Positions 39,442 to 49,164 of a stretch of DNA of 64,000 bases are shown here, piece after piece. Position 1 is the first letter of the stretch, and the number at the start of each line of letters is the position of its first letter. Source of the DNA: Pseudo-nitzschia pungens (Eukaryota; Bacillariophyta; Bacillariophyceae; Bacillariales; Bacillariaceae); assembly GCA_037355855.1 (NCBI GenBank), contig CM074764.1, positions 5,005,371-5,069,370 on the forward strand, given 5' to 3'. The translations under genes and the position numbers were made by a program. The notes under the pieces were generated by a model. That model made no database searches. It saw only the letters and a program-made list of their open reading frames with translations, and was not told the origin of the DNA.

Positions 39442-39517
39442 TTGAAATAATAAATCACGACTTTGAAATAAAAAATAACGTTATTTTTTATTTCAAAGTC
39501 GTGATTTATTATTTCAA
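39442..39517. repeat. 76-bp perfect palindrome between clpC and rpl32
   Basis: Arms of 38 bases meet directly at AACGTT (39477-39482) without loop or mismatch. It lies 20 bases after clpC and 79 before rpl32, with both genes on the same strand. RNA from either strand can fold into a very stable hairpin, so it likely ends or protects transcripts. Confidence 0.9.
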
Positions 39518-39596
39518 AAACTATTACTATTAATACTTGACTTTTAAAACAAATTAGTATAAGATTGTTAAAAGTATATTCATATAAAAAATAATA

Positions 39597-39767
39597 ATGG
39601 CTGTACCTAAAAAAAGAACATCGAAAGCAAAAAAAAATGCTCGTAAAGCCAATTGGAAACGAAAAGGTGCTGTAGCAGCACAAAAATCGTTCTCATTAGC
39701 TAAATCAATGTTACGAGGAAAACCAACAAGTTTTGTATATAGTGTATATGTAGATGAAAGCGAATAA
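39597..39767 (+). CDS. rpl32: Ribosomal protein L32
   Basis: 50S protein, 56 residues, basic. It begins [20 protein letters not shown], the L32 N-terminal signature, and ends [12 protein letters not shown]. It lies 67 bases before trnL. Confidence 0.95.
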   Translation: MAVPKKRTSKAKKNARKANWKRKGAVAAQKSFSLAKSMLRGKPTSFVYSVYVDESE

Positions 39768-39834
39768 ATCTTAAAAGATCCTTTCAAGATTTATTTCCAA
39801 GAATTATAGAGATTTTATAATAGTGTTTTATTTA

Positions 39835-39916
39835 GCGGATGTGGCGAAATTGGTATACGCACTGGTTTTAGGTACCAGCGCCGAAAGGTTTGATGGTTCG
39901 AGTCCATCCATCCGCA
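39835..39916 (+). tRNA. trnL: tRNA-Leu(UAG)
   Basis: 82 bases, class II with a short variable arm: acceptor GCGGATG/CATCCGC, anticodon TAG in TGGTTTTAGGTACCA, T arm GGATGG... TTCGAGT ...CCATCC. Conserved neighbour of rpl32 and rbcR in diatom plastids. Confidence 0.95.
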
Positions 39917-39972
39917 ATTATTATTTTTAAATTCTTTCTTATTTATTTCAATATTACGTAATTAAATTCAAT

Positions 39973-40896
39973 ATGCTTCCTTTTACTCTTCAACAACTTA
40001 GAATTTTAAAAGCAATTGCAACCGAAAGAAATTTTACTCGAGCTGCTGCTCGTTTATACATTTCACAACCATCTTTAAGTAAACAAATTAAAATATTAGA
40101 AAAAAATTTAGACACAATATTAATTAATCGTGAACGGAACGATATTTCTTTAACAGAGAGTGGAAGAATCTTTTTGCAATATTCCGAACGTATATTAATT
40201 CTTTGTGAAGAAAGTTGTCGTGCTTTAATTGATTTAAAAAAGGGAGATAGAGGAAATTTAAAAGTTGGAGCTAGTCAAACTATTGGAACATATTTAATGC
40301 CTAGAATTCTAGCATTATTTGCTCAAAATTATCCACAGATTGATTTAAAAGTCCAAGTCGATTCTACAAGAAGTATATCAACAAGTATTATCAAACGTGA
40401 AATAGACGTAGCCATTGTTGGTGGTGAAATATCAAAAAAATTGAAAAAAAAATTAACAATTCGACCATTTGTTTGTGACGAATTAAGTCTTATTATTTCA
40501 AAATCACATCCATTTGCATTAAAACAAGTCATTAAAAAAGAGGACTTATATTGTTTAGATTTTATCACGTTACATTCGACTTCGACTATCAAAAAGTTTA
40601 TTGATAATACCTTAATTCAGAATAAAATTAAAACCAATGAATTAAAAACAATTCTACAGTTAAATTCAATTGAAGGTATTAAAACAGCTGTTAGTTTAGG
40701 ATTAGGTGCAGCGTTTGTGTCATCTTCCTCAATCGAAAAGGAGATCAAATTAAAACAAATTAAAATTTTAAAAATTGAAAGTCTAAATATTAATCGCCAG
40801 TTATCCATTATTAGTAACCCAGAATGCTATAAATCAAAAGCATTTCATTTGTTTTATAAAGAGTTAATTCGATTAAAAAGTAAAAGTCAAACGTAA
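39973..40896 (+). CDS. rbcR: RbcR, LysR-type transcription factor
   Basis: Regulator of the Rubisco operon in red-lineage plastids and cyanobacteria (also ycf30). 307 residues, intact. The N-terminal winged helix-turn-helix is plain: LQQLRILKAIATERNFTRAAARLYISQPSLSKQIKILEKNL (residues 6-46). The effector-binding domain follows from about residue 90 (GNLKVGASQTIGTYLMP, DVAIVGGEI). The ATG at 39973 gives the expected family start MLPFTLQQLRILK. Its probable target is the rbcL region (5198-5509). Rpl21 follows after 80 bases. Confidence 0.95.
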   Translation: MLPFTLQQLRILKAIATERNFTRAAARLYISQPSLSKQIKILEKNLDTILINRERNDISLTESGRIFLQYSERILILCEESCRALIDLKKGDRGNLKVGASQTIGTYLMPRILALFAQNYPQIDLKVQVDSTRSISTSIIKREIDVAIVGGEISKKLKKKLTIRPFVCDELSLIISKSHPFALKQVIKKEDLYCLDFITLHSTSTIKKFIDNTLIQNKIKTNELKTILQLNSIEGIKTAVSLGLGAAFVSSSSIEKEIKLKQIKILKIESLNINRQLSIISNPECYKSKAFHLFYKELIRLKSKSQT

Positions 40897-40976
40897 ACTA
40901 TATTTGAAAAAAAGTTGACGGTTTAAAAAAATTTTTAGTAGTATTTAATTTAAGTAAAAATAAATTAATTTAGATT

Positions 40977-41294
40977 ATGAAATACGCAATTGTCGAAATT
41001 AGTGGAAGACAATTTTGGATTGAATCTGGAAAATACTATGATTTCAATCGAATTCCAACAGAATTAGGAAAACAAATAACATTAAATCGAATCTTATTAT
41101 TGAATGATGAGGGGAATGTATTAATTGGACAACCCTACTTAGAAAGTGTAAAAATTAAAGGTAAAATTTTAGAACACTTCCGTGGGAAGAAAAAAATTGT
41201 CTATAAAATGCGTCCAAAAAAGAAAACTCGTAAAAAACAAGGGCATCGACAAGAATTAACACGAGTTTTCATTGAAGATATTATTATGAATTAA
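40977..41294 (+). CDS. rpl21: Ribosomal protein L21
   Basis: 50S protein, 105 residues, intact. It begins [26 protein letters not shown], the L21 signature, with a basic C-terminal half ([21 protein letters not shown]). Rpl27 follows after 25 bases, the usual L21-L27 pair. Confidence 0.96.
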   Translation: MKYAIVEISGRQFWIESGKYYDFNRIPTELGKQITLNRILLLNDEGNVLIGQPYLESVKIKGKILEHFRGKKKIVYKMRPKKKTRKKQGHRQELTRVFIEDIIMN

Positions 41295-41319
41295 TTAAAA
41301 ACAATAGGAATTTAATATT

Positions 41320-41571
41320 ATGGCACATAAAAAAGGTGCGGGAAGTACAAAAAATGGTCGTGATTCAAATGCAAAACGATTAGGTGTAAAAAAATTTGGT
41401 GGTGAAAAAGTTAAGGCAGGAAATATTTTAATTCGTCAACGTGGCATGAAATTTAAACCAGGTCTTAATGTTGGATGTGGGAAAGATTTTACTTTATTTG
41501 CCTTAACAGAAGGAACAATAAAATTTGATTATCAGGAAGGAAAACAAAAGCGTATCAATATTATTGTTTAA
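41320..41571 (+). CDS. rpl27: Ribosomal protein L27
   Basis: 50S protein near the peptidyl transferase centre, 83 residues, intact: [24 protein letters not shown], then [24 protein letters not shown]. SecA starts 20 bases on, so rpl21-rpl27-secA look co-transcribed. Confidence 0.97.
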   Translation: MAHKKGAGSTKNGRDSNAKRLGVKKFGGEKVKAGNILIRQRGMKFKPGLNVGCGKDFTLFALTEGTIKFDYQEGKQKRINIIV

Positions 41572-41591
41572 AAACCTTTAAATAATTTTAA

Positions 41592-44210
41592 ATGCAAAAA
41601 AATTCTATTACAAAAAAATATCAAAACTTAGTTAATCAAATAAATAATTTTGAAGATAAGTTTCAAACTCTTACAGATAATGAGTTACGTGCTCACAGTT
41701 TTAAATTAAAAAAACAATATCAGGACTCTAAAGATTTAAATTCAGTAATTAGTGAATCTTTTGCATTAACCCGAGAAGCTAGTGTACGAACATTAGGATT
41801 AAGACATTTTGATGTTCAATTGATTGGTGGACTTACTTTAAATAATCAAAAAATTGCTGAAATGAAAACTGGGGAAGGGAAAACCCTTGTCGCCACACTT
41901 GCGGCTTCCTTAAATGCGTTAACAGGCAAAGGTGTTCATATTATTACTGTGAATGATTATTTAGCAAGTCGTGATCATGCGTCAATGAGCCCAATTTATA
42001 GTTTATTAGGGTTAAATACTGGATTAATTCAAGATGATATGGCTAAATTAGAACGTAAAAAAAATTATAACGCAGATGTAACTTATGTAACAAATTACGA
42101 GGTAACATTTGATTTCTTACGTGACAATATTGCCTTAAATTCAAAAGATGTTGTACTTCGACCATTTAATTACTGTATTATTGATGAAGTTGATTCAGTC
42201 TTAATTGATGAAGCCCAAACACCTTTAATTCTTTCAGATAATTTTGAAACGCCAGTTGATAAATATATCATTGCAGCTGAAATTGTAGAGTATTTAGAGC
42301 CTAATATTGATTATACAGTAGATGAAAAAAATAAGAATGTAGTCTTACTGGATAAAGGTAGTCAACAAATTGAAAAAATTCTACAAATTCAAGATTTATA
42401 CGATACAAGCAATCCATGGATTCCATATATAATTAATGCAATTAAAGCTAATGCATTATTTAATAATAATGTACAGTATATTATCCAAAATAATCGTATT
42501 GTAATTGTTGATGAATTTACAGGTAGAATTATGCCAGATCGACGTTGGGGGGACGGCCTTCATCAAGCTATTGAAGCTAAAGAAAAGTTACCAATTCGTC
42601 AAAAATCTGAGACACAAGCTGAAATAACCTATCAAAATTTTTTTTTACTTTATCCCAAACTAGCTGGTATGACAGGGACTGGCAAAACTGCTGAAGTTGA
42701 ATTTGAAAAAATTTATAAATTATCTGTAGATGAAGTTCCAACGGCACGTCCAACTTTACGAAAAGATTTACCAGATTTAGTTTATAAAGATCAGTTTTTA
42801 AAATGGAATGCTATTTCAAAAACGTGTAATGAAATTTCATCAACAGGCCAACCCGTCTTGATTGGAACAACTACTATTGAAAAGTCAGAAATGTTAGCTG
42901 AATTGCTGAATGAATATAAATTATCCTATCAGCTTTTAAATGCTAAACCAGAGAACGTTCGCCGAGAATCCGAAATTGTTGCTCAAGCCGGGAACCGTGG
43001 AGCTATCACCATTGCAACAAATATGGCTGGACGTGGTACTGATATTATACTTGGTGGAAATAGTATATTTAGTGTTCAAAAAGAATTATATGATATCTTG
43101 ACTTTGTCACGAAATTATATACTTTCGAAAGGTATGAATATTTTCCAATCTCCATTAAAGAGTCAATTCAAATGTACATCGCAAAACTTTTTAAGTGTTC
43201 TTCTTTCGTTACTTAAAGATCCGTTGTTTTTAGAATTATCTGACATTGGAATTTTGCGTGCATTAAAAGAAAATGATACAAACTCAATTCCAAACTTATC
43301 TTATCAACGTTCAATTAAATTTTTAATTGACGAACTAAAAACACATTATAATAAGAATCAAAAGCAAGAGAATCAAATTGTAAAAAACTTAGGTGGGTTA
43401 TATATCGTTGGAACTGAACGAAATGACTCGAGACGCGTCGATAATCAATTACGTGGAAGATGTGGACGTCAAGGTGACCCAGGAACTTCTCAATTTTTCT
43501 TAAGTTTAGATGATAACTTATTAAGACTATTTGGTGGATCCAAAGTTCAAACTTTTTTCCAATCACAAATGTTAGATGACTCACCTTTAGAATCAGAATT
43601 TCTTACACGAAGTTTAGATTCAGCACAACAAAAAGTTGAAGAACGAGCTTATCAACAACGAAAAAATTTATTTGATTATGATGAAGTTTTAAATAAACAA
43701 CGAAATGTTGTTTATTCAGAAAGAACAAAAATTTTAAATAAAGAATCACTTCAAAAAAATATTATTGCGTATGGTGAACAATTAATTACTGATCTATTGT
43801 TAGAAATGACGGTAAAAAATTATTCCACAAAGCAAATTATTTCATTGTTTGAGAATTTATTTGATAAACATTTTTTAGTAAATTCAGATACGAAACCAAC
43901 CGGGTTTCAACAATATTTATTCAATGAATTTTGGTTAATTTATCAAACGAAAATTAATGAGTTTAAAGTTCACGGTGATGGTTTCTGTGAAAACATGGAA
44001 CGCAATGTGAGTTTATTGAATATTGATTTTATTTGGTGTAAACATTTACAAGAAATGTCATTACTTCGTGAAGCTGTTAGTTGGCGAGGTTATGGACAAC
44101 GAAATCCGTTGTATGAATATAAAAGAGAAGCATTAGAAGCTTTCAAAGAACAATCAAGAGTGGTAAAACGTTTAATAATTAATGAATTTTTAAGCTCATC
44201 TGTTTTATAA
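41592..44210 (+). CDS. secA: SecA, thylakoid preprotein translocase ATPase
   Basis: Motor that drives lumenal proteins through the thylakoid SecY channel. 872 residues, intact. Motifs: Walker A MKTGEGKT near residue 92, [11 protein letters not shown], Walker [17 protein letters not shown] near 200, [13 protein letters not shown] near 357, [14 protein letters not shown] near 475, [25 protein letters not shown] near 615, and the helical wing domain to the end. The C-terminal zinc-binding tail of many bacterial SecA proteins is absent. Rpl34 lies 28 bases downstream. Confidence 0.97.
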   Translation: MQKNSITKKYQNLVNQINNFEDKFQTLTDNELRAHSFKLKKQYQDSKDLNSVISESFALTREASVRTLGLRHFDVQLIGGLTLNNQKIAEMKTGEGKTLVATLAASLNALTGKGVHIITVNDYLASRDHASMSPIYSLLGLNTGLIQDDMAKLERKKNYNADVTYVTNYEVTFDFLRDNIALNSKDVVLRPFNYCIIDEVDSVLIDEAQTPLILSDNFETPVDKYIIAAEIVEYLEPNIDYTVDEKNKNVVLLDKGSQQIEKILQIQDLYDTSNPWIPYIINAIKANALFNNNVQYIIQNNRIVIVDEFTGRIMPDRRWGDGLHQAIEAKEKLPIRQKSETQAEITYQNFFLLYPKLAGMTGTGKTAEVEFEKIYKLSVDEVPTARPTLRKDLPDLVYKDQFLKWNAISKTCNEISSTGQPVLIGTTTIEKSEMLAELLNEYKLSYQLLNAKPENVRRESEIVAQAGNRGAITIATNMAGRGTDIILGGNSIFSVQKELYDILTLSRNYILSKGMNIFQSPLKSQFKCTSQNFLSVLLSLLKDPLFLELSDIGILRALKENDTNSIPNLSYQRSIKFLIDELKTHYNKNQKQENQIVKNLGGLYIVGTERNDSRRVDNQLRGRCGRQGDPGTSQFFLSLDDNLLRLFGGSKVQTFFQSQMLDDSPLESEFLTRSLDSAQQKVEERAYQQRKNLFDYDEVLNKQRNVVYSERTKILNKESLQKNIIAYGEQLITDLLLEMTVKNYSTKQIISLFENLFDKHFLVNSDTKPTGFQQYLFNEFWLIYQTKINEFKVHGDGFCENMERNVSLLNIDFIWCKHLQEMSLLREAVSWRGYGQRNPLYEYKREALEAFKEQSRVVKRLIINEFLSSSVL

Positions 44211-44238
44211 AACAATTTATTTTTAATTTAATTTAAAT

Positions 44239-44385
44239 ATGGCAAAACGCACACTTTCAAACAAAAGTCGATATGCAGTCTTAAAAGTATCTGGTTTCAG
44301 AGCACGTATGTCGACTCCTCAAGGTCGTAAAACTATCAAAAACCGTCGTAGAAAAGGAAGAAAATCATTAGCAATTGGTCATTAA
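44239..44385 (+). CDS. rpl34: Ribosomal protein L34
   Basis: 50S protein of 48 residues, very basic: [20 protein letters not shown] then [27 protein letters not shown]. Intact. Confidence 0.95.
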   Translation: MAKRTLSNKSRYAVLKVSGFRARMSTPQGRKTIKNRRRKGRKSLAIGH

Positions 44386-44397
44386 TTTCTTCATTTC

Positions 44398-44433
44398 ATT
44401 ATTAGAGTGAATTTTTTTAATCACTCTAATAAT
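44398..44433. terminator. Hairpin after rpl34
   Basis: 13-bp perfect arms ATTATTAGAGTGA (44398-44410) and TCACTCTAATAAT (44421-44433) around a 10-base T-rich loop. Likely end of the rpl21-rpl27-secA-rpl34 transcript. Confidence 0.78.
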
Positions 44434-44514
44434 AAATAATTTTTTATTTAAAATAACAGTAATAGTAGCTCCGAGTGTTTACACCAAACGAATTAACTTT
44501 TGAATAAATATTTT

Positions 44515-46005
44515 ATGAAATTTACCAGTGAATTAGCTCTCTTTTTAAAAGCTCGTTATCCAATTATTTATATTAATACAATTGAAGAAGATCGAGTGGA
44601 ATATATTATTCGAAAAAATATAAAAACAAATTTAAATCGTAGTATATATAGCTGGGATTTTGTAGATGGTTATACAAATAATCCAAATAATGAAGGATTT
44701 GCGAAAAAAAATCCGTTACAAGCTTTAGAACTTATAGAACGAATTAATTCAGAAACTCCTGCTTTATTTCTATTAAAGGACTTTAATCGGTTTTTAACTG
44801 ACCTTTCCATTTCTCGAAAACTTCGAAATATAAGTCGTATCTTAAAACTTCAACCTAAAACCATTATTATTATTGGGTCGGATTTATCAATTCCTAAAGA
44901 ATTACAAGAACTAATTACTATTTTGCAATTTCAATTGCCATTAGAAGAAGAAATTAATCAAGAATTAACAAGATTAGTTACATCTTTAAATCTGGAGGTA
45001 GATACCGAATTATTTGAAAGTTTAACACGTGCTTGTCAAGGATTATCCTTAGAACGAATACGACGTGTTTTATCTAAAATTATCGCAACTTATAAAACAA
45101 TTGACCATAACAGTATTAATGTTTTATTAAGTGAGAAAAAACAAATTATAAGTCAGACTGAAATTTTAGAATATTGTTCAGTAAATGAACAAATTACAAG
45201 TCTAGGTGGCTTAAATAATTTAAAAGATTGGTTAACCAAACGAAAAACAGCTTTTGGGATTCAAGCATCAAATTATGGATTACCAACTCCACGTGGATTA
45301 CTATTAGTTGGGATTCAAGGAACAGGTAAATCTTTAGCGGCAAAAGCAATCGCAAATGATTGGCAATTACCACTTTTAAAATTAGATGTTGGTAAATTAT
45401 TTGGAGGAATTGTTGGTGAGTCAGAATCTCGTTTACGTCAAATGATTAATGTTTCTGAAACAATCTCACCTTGTATTTTATGGATTGATGAAATTGATAA
45501 AGCATTTACAAATACTGATAGCAGGGGTGATAGTGGCACCAGTAACCGAGTATTAGCAACATTTATTAGTTGGTTATCAGAAAAAACAAAACCTGTTTTT
45601 GTTATTTCAACGGCGAATAATATTGATTTATTACCGTTAGAAATTATTCGAAAAGGAAGGTTTGATGAAATTTTTTTTTTAGATTTACCAAAATTAAAAG
45701 AACGTGAAGAAATATTTAAGATTCATATTCAAGAATTTAGACCGAATAGTTGGGAATTATTTAATTATGAAAAATTAGCCCAATTATCAGAATCTTTTTC
45801 AGGTGCTGAAATTCGCCAAAGTATTATTGAAGGGATGTATCAAGCTTTTTATGAGAAGCGTGAAGTTACAACAGAAGATATTTCATTAGCTTTAAAAGAC
45901 TTCATTCCATTAGCTAATTTAGAAAGTAATCAAATGGTAAAATTACAAAATTGGGCAACTTCCGGTCAGATTCGTTTAGCATCGTCGGAACCTATATATA
46001 TTTAA
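44515..46005 (+). CDS. ycf46: Ycf46, AAA+ ATPase of unclear role
   Basis: Conserved in cyanobacteria and red-lineage plastids; linked in cyanobacteria to inorganic carbon use, mechanism unknown. 496 residues, intact. Walker A GIQGTGKS near residue 267, Walker B CILWIDEIDKAF near 322, sensor ISTANNIDLLPLEIIRKGRFDEIF with the arginine finger, FSGAEIRQSI sensor 2. ATG 44515 (MKFTSELALFLKARYPIIYI) is preferred over an in-frame TTG 15 bases earlier. Ccs1 follows after 19 bases. Confidence 0.94.
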   Translation: MKFTSELALFLKARYPIIYINTIEEDRVEYIIRKNIKTNLNRSIYSWDFVDGYTNNPNNEGFAKKNPLQALELIERINSETPALFLLKDFNRFLTDLSISRKLRNISRILKLQPKTIIIIGSDLSIPKELQELITILQFQLPLEEEINQELTRLVTSLNLEVDTELFESLTRACQGLSLERIRRVLSKIIATYKTIDHNSINVLLSEKKQIISQTEILEYCSVNEQITSLGGLNNLKDWLTKRKTAFGIQASNYGLPTPRGLLLVGIQGTGKSLAAKAIANDWQLPLLKLDVGKLFGGIVGESESRLRQMINVSETISPCILWIDEIDKAFTNTDSRGDSGTSNRVLATFISWLSEKTKPVFVISTANNIDLLPLEIIRKGRFDEIFFLDLPKLKEREEIFKIHIQEFRPNSWELFNYEKLAQLSESFSGAEIRQSIIEGMYQAFYEKREVTTEDISLALKDFIPLANLESNQMVKLQNWATSGQIRLASSEPIYI

Positions 46006-46024
46006 ATTAAAATTTTTATTTTTA

Positions 46025-47296
46025 ATGAAAAAACAAATTTTTCGATTATTCGCAGATTTACGGTTTGCAATTTTTACACTTCTGTTAATTAGTTTTTGTA
46101 GTATTATTGGAACGGTAATTGAGCAAGATCAGTCTATTGAAATGTATAAGATTAATTATCCTTTAACAAACCCTGTATTTGGAGTTCTTGCATGGGATAA
46201 AATTCTCTATTTTGGATTAGATCATGTTTACAAAACGTGGTGGTTTTTATTTTTAATATTTTTATTTGGGTGTAGTTTAGTTCTATGTAGTTTTTTACAA
46301 CAAGTCCCGTCACTAAAAGTTGCACGTCGATGCCAATTTTTTAGAACAAATCTTGCTTTTTCTAAATTAAAAAACTCTACAATTTTAATAAACCCCTCTT
46401 TTCCTAAAATTTTAGCTTCTGTTAAAACAAAACAATATTCAATGTTTCAACAAAAGAACATAGTTTATTCTTATAAAGGTTTAATTGGTAGAATTGCACC
46501 AATTGTTGTTCACTTTAGTATGATTTTAGTCTTAGTAGGAACAATTATAAGCTCATTATTTGGTTTTAAAGCACAAGAAATTGTTCCAAAAACAGAAAAT
46601 TTTCATATTCAAAATATTCTATCAAATGGTGGACTAACTATTATTCCCCAAAATTCAGCACGGGTTAATGATTTTTGGATAACTTATACTAAAAGTAAAA
46701 CTGTTTCTCAATTCTATTCTGACATCTCGATTTTAAATAATCATGGAAATGAAATTCAACGAAAAACAATTTCTGTTAATTCACCTTTAACACATAAAGG
46801 AATTTATTATTATCAAACTGATTGGAATTTAGTAGGTTTAAGATTTAAAACAAATAATAATCAAAAAATTGAATATCCATTAGTTAATGTTTTCCCAAAT
46901 CAAGAAAAGATTTGGCTAACATGGATTTCGAATAATCAATTTACAGAAAATGGAATCATTTTATTAATTGATAATCTTGAAGGCTATTGTTCAATTTATA
47001 GCGAAGATGGTCAGTTTTTAGGAAACATGGAAATTAATGAAAAGTTAAATTTCAATCAAAATCTCACATTATTAGAAATTTTAAGTTCGACAGGTTTACA
47101 GGTTAAACTTGACCCAGGTATTCCGTTAATTTATTTAGGATTCTTCTTCTTAATGATCAGTACATTAATCAGTTATATTACTTATTCACAAGTTTGGATG
47201 CTTAAAAAAGATAAAAAACTTTTTATTGGGGGTAATACAAATAGAGCTTTATTTGATTTTGAATTGGAATTTTTAAACATTGTTAAAAATTATTAA
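46025..47296 (+). CDS. ccs1: Ccs1, cytochrome c biogenesis protein (Ycf44/ResB-like)
   Basis: Partner of CcsA in System II cytochrome c maturation. 423 residues, intact. Pattern of the ResB family: three N-terminal hydrophobic spans (LRFAIFTLLLISFCSIIGTVI; WWFLFLIFLFGCSLVLCSFL; IAPIVVHFSMILVLVGTII), a large lumenal domain with the conserved YYYQTDWNLVG segment, and a last span near residues 360-385. It lies between ycf46 and psbA. Both other copies are cut off after about 40 codons at the palindrome centre. Confidence 0.93.
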   Translation: MKKQIFRLFADLRFAIFTLLLISFCSIIGTVIEQDQSIEMYKINYPLTNPVFGVLAWDKILYFGLDHVYKTWWFLFLIFLFGCSLVLCSFLQQVPSLKVARRCQFFRTNLAFSKLKNSTILINPSFPKILASVKTKQYSMFQQKNIVYSYKGLIGRIAPIVVHFSMILVLVGTIISSLFGFKAQEIVPKTENFHIQNILSNGGLTIIPQNSARVNDFWITYTKSKTVSQFYSDISILNNHGNEIQRKTISVNSPLTHKGIYYYQTDWNLVGLRFKTNNNQKIEYPLVNVFPNQEKIWLTWISNNQFTENGIILLIDNLEGYCSIYSEDGQFLGNMEINEKLNFNQNLTLLEILSSTGLQVKLDPGIPLIYLGFFFLMISTLISYITYSQVWMLKKDKKLFIGGNTNRALFDFELEFLNIVKNY

Positions 47297-47386
47297 AAAG
47301 TAAATTTATAAAGCGTCTTATAATCTTATATAATTGAAATTAACAAACTAAACATTTGGGAAGATTTATAATAAATAAAATTTTTT

Positions 47387-48469
47387 ATGACAGCAACTTT
47401 AGAAAGACGTGAAAGCGTTTCAGTATGGGAACGTTTCTCTGCTTGGATTACTAGTACAGAAAACCGTTTATACATCGGTTGGTTTGGTTGTTTAATGTTC
47501 CCTACATTATTAACAGCTACATCTTGTTACATCATTGCGTTCATCGCAGCACCTCCAGTTGATATCGATGGTATCCGTGAGCCTGTAGCAGGTTCTTTAT
47601 TATACGGTAACAACATCATCACTGGTTCAGTTATCCCAAGTTCAAACGCTATCGGTATGCACTTCTACCCAATCTGGGAAGCAGCTTCAATCGATGAGTG
47701 GTTATACAACGGTGGTCCTTACCAATTAGTAGTTATGCACTTCTTATTAGGTGTAGCTTCTTACATGGGTCGTGAATGGGAATTATCTTACCGTTTAGGT
47801 ATGCGTCCTTGGATTTTCGTAGCATTCTCAGCTCCAGTAGCTGCAGCTTCTGCTGTATTCTTAGTATACCCAATCGGACAAGGTTCATTCTCTGATGGTA
47901 TGCCTTTAGGTATCTCTGGTACTTTCAACTTCATGCTTGTATTCCAAGCTGAGCACAACATTTTAATGCACCCATTCCACATGGCTGGTGTTGCTGGTGT
48001 ATTTGGTGGTTCTTTATTCTCAGCTATGCACGGTTCATTAGTAACTTCTTCTTTAATTCGTGAAACAACTGAAAACGAATCTACTAACAACGGTTACAAA
48101 TTCGGTCAAGAAGAAGAAACTTACAACATCGTTGCAGCACACGGTTACTTTGGTCGTTTAATCTTCCAATACGCTTCATTCAACAACTCTCGTGCTTTAC
48201 ACTTCTTCTTAGCTTTATGGCCAGTTTTAGGTATCTGGTTAACTGCTATGGGTATCAGCACAATGGCGTTCAACTTAAACGGTTTCAACTTCAACCAATC
48301 AGTTGTTGATTCTCAAGGTCGTGTAATTAACACATGGGCTGACATCATCAACCGTGCTGATTTAGGTATGGAAGTAATGCACGAACGTAACGCTCACAAC
48401 TTCCCATTAGATTTAGCTTCAGGTGAAGTATTACCAGTAGCTTTAACAGCTCCAGCTGTTAACGGTTAA
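47387..48469 (+). CDS. psbA: Photosystem II D1 protein
   Basis: Reaction centre subunit binding P680, pheophytin, QB and the manganese cluster. 360 residues, intact. Motifs: five spans, [14 protein letters not shown], the Tyr161 region [30 protein letters not shown], and the C-terminus HNFPLDLA followed by a cleavable tail [16 protein letters not shown] removed by CtpA after Ala344. Codon choice is strongly skewed to C-ending AAC/TTC/TAC/CAC codons, as expected of a very highly expressed plastid gene. The hairpin at 48488-48522 follows. Confidence 0.98.
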   Translation: MTATLERRESVSVWERFSAWITSTENRLYIGWFGCLMFPTLLTATSCYIIAFIAAPPVDIDGIREPVAGSLLYGNNIITGSVIPSSNAIGMHFYPIWEAASIDEWLYNGGPYQLVVMHFLLGVASYMGREWELSYRLGMRPWIFVAFSAPVAAASAVFLVYPIGQGSFSDGMPLGISGTFNFMLVFQAEHNILMHPFHMAGVAGVFGGSLFSAMHGSLVTSSLIRETTENESTNNGYKFGQEEETYNIVAAHGYFGRLIFQYASFNNSRALHFFLALWPVLGIWLTAMGISTMAFNLNGFNFNQSVVDSQGRVINTWADIINRADLGMEVMHERNAHNFPLDLASGEVLPVALTAPAVNG

Positions 48470-48487
48470 TTTTTAATCGAAGTCTAC

Positions 48488-48522
48488 AATTAAATTTAAG
48501 GGTTATCCCCTTAAATTTAATT
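48488..48522 (+). terminator. psbA 3' hairpin
   Basis: 15-bp perfect arms AATTAAATTTAAGGG/CCCTTAAATTTAATT with a 5-base loop, 19 bases after the stop. A second weaker GC hairpin (CGGGA...TCCCG) lies near 48621-48640. The rest of 48523-48750 shows no gene. Confidence 0.82.
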
Positions 48523-48751
48523 ATTTAATAATCTGACTCAATGTTAGTAACTTTTCAACATTTTATTTGTTTAGATCCAAAAGGTTAAATTAAATTAATA
48601 ATATTTCTTATCCCTAAAGTCGGGATTTTTTAGCGTCCCGCTTTATCTTGCAGATAAGACTTTGTTCCTCTTGGTCATTATTTAATCGTGTTTTTAAAAT
48701 ATTTTCTTTTTCTATTTTTTTTCAATGAAACTCTCGTAAAAGGTAAGTTAA

Positions 48752-49075
48752 CATTACTCAACAATTCAAGGTGCTTCGACATTAAGTGAAAGTGAAGTTC
48801 AATCGATGTTAGACGAAGCAGAAAAAAATGCAGCTGCAGATAAAATTAAACGTGAAAATATTGATCTAAAAAATCAAGCTGATTTATTATGTTCTGAAGT
48901 GGAAAAAGAACTTCCAAATGTCCCTTCTGAAGATGAGCAACAGGCAATTACAAAATTAATTGGAGAAATTAAAGAAAGTATTCAAAGCGATAATATTGAG
49001 ACTTTAAAAGTCTTAATTGAAGATTTAAAAGAAAAATTAAATAACATGAAGTCTCAAGATACAGTAAATCCTTAA
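48752..49075 (+). pseudogene. dnaK: dnaK 3' fragment (Hsp70 C-terminal part)
   Basis: The frame is open from 48752 (an in-frame stop lies just before) to TAA at 49075. From about 48761 the product reads TIQGASTLSESEVQSMLDEAEKN, then ENIDLKNQADLLCSEVEKEL to the end: the helical lid and C-terminus of plastid DnaK, about 107 of the usual 600 or more residues. The nucleotide-binding domain and most of the substrate-binding domain are missing upstream, where unrelated sequence is found. The ATG at 48806 is internal. Likely a copy cut by a repeat boundary or an insertion event; the complete gene would be elsewhere in the genome. Confidence 0.85.
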
Positions 49076-49099
49076 TATCCCTTGGAATGAAATGTTATA

Positions 49100-49126
49100 G
49101 GATCAGTTTTGTTTTTAACTAGATCC
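49100..49126 (+). terminator. Hairpin after the dnaK fragment
   Basis: GGATCAGTT and AACTAGATCC pair with one bulged base, 25 bases after the stop. It fits the native dnaK terminator carried along with the fragment. Confidence 0.6.
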
Positions 49127-49164
49127 AATTTATAATTTCTTATACAAAGTATTGTCCACCAACG

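Larger units (their letters stand above)
33677..46147 (+). repeat. Repeated block, copy 3 (clean reference copy)
   Basis: Contains the same genes as copies 1 and 2 with every reading frame intact, and continues naturally into complete ccs1 and psbA. It is best taken as the true chromosomal copy. Confidence 0.9.

Noticed and set aside
44500..44514. TTG start for ycf46, 15 bases before the ATG
   Set aside because: ATG 44515 gives the natural N-terminus MKFTSELALFLKARYP, and no good ribosome site supports the TTG.
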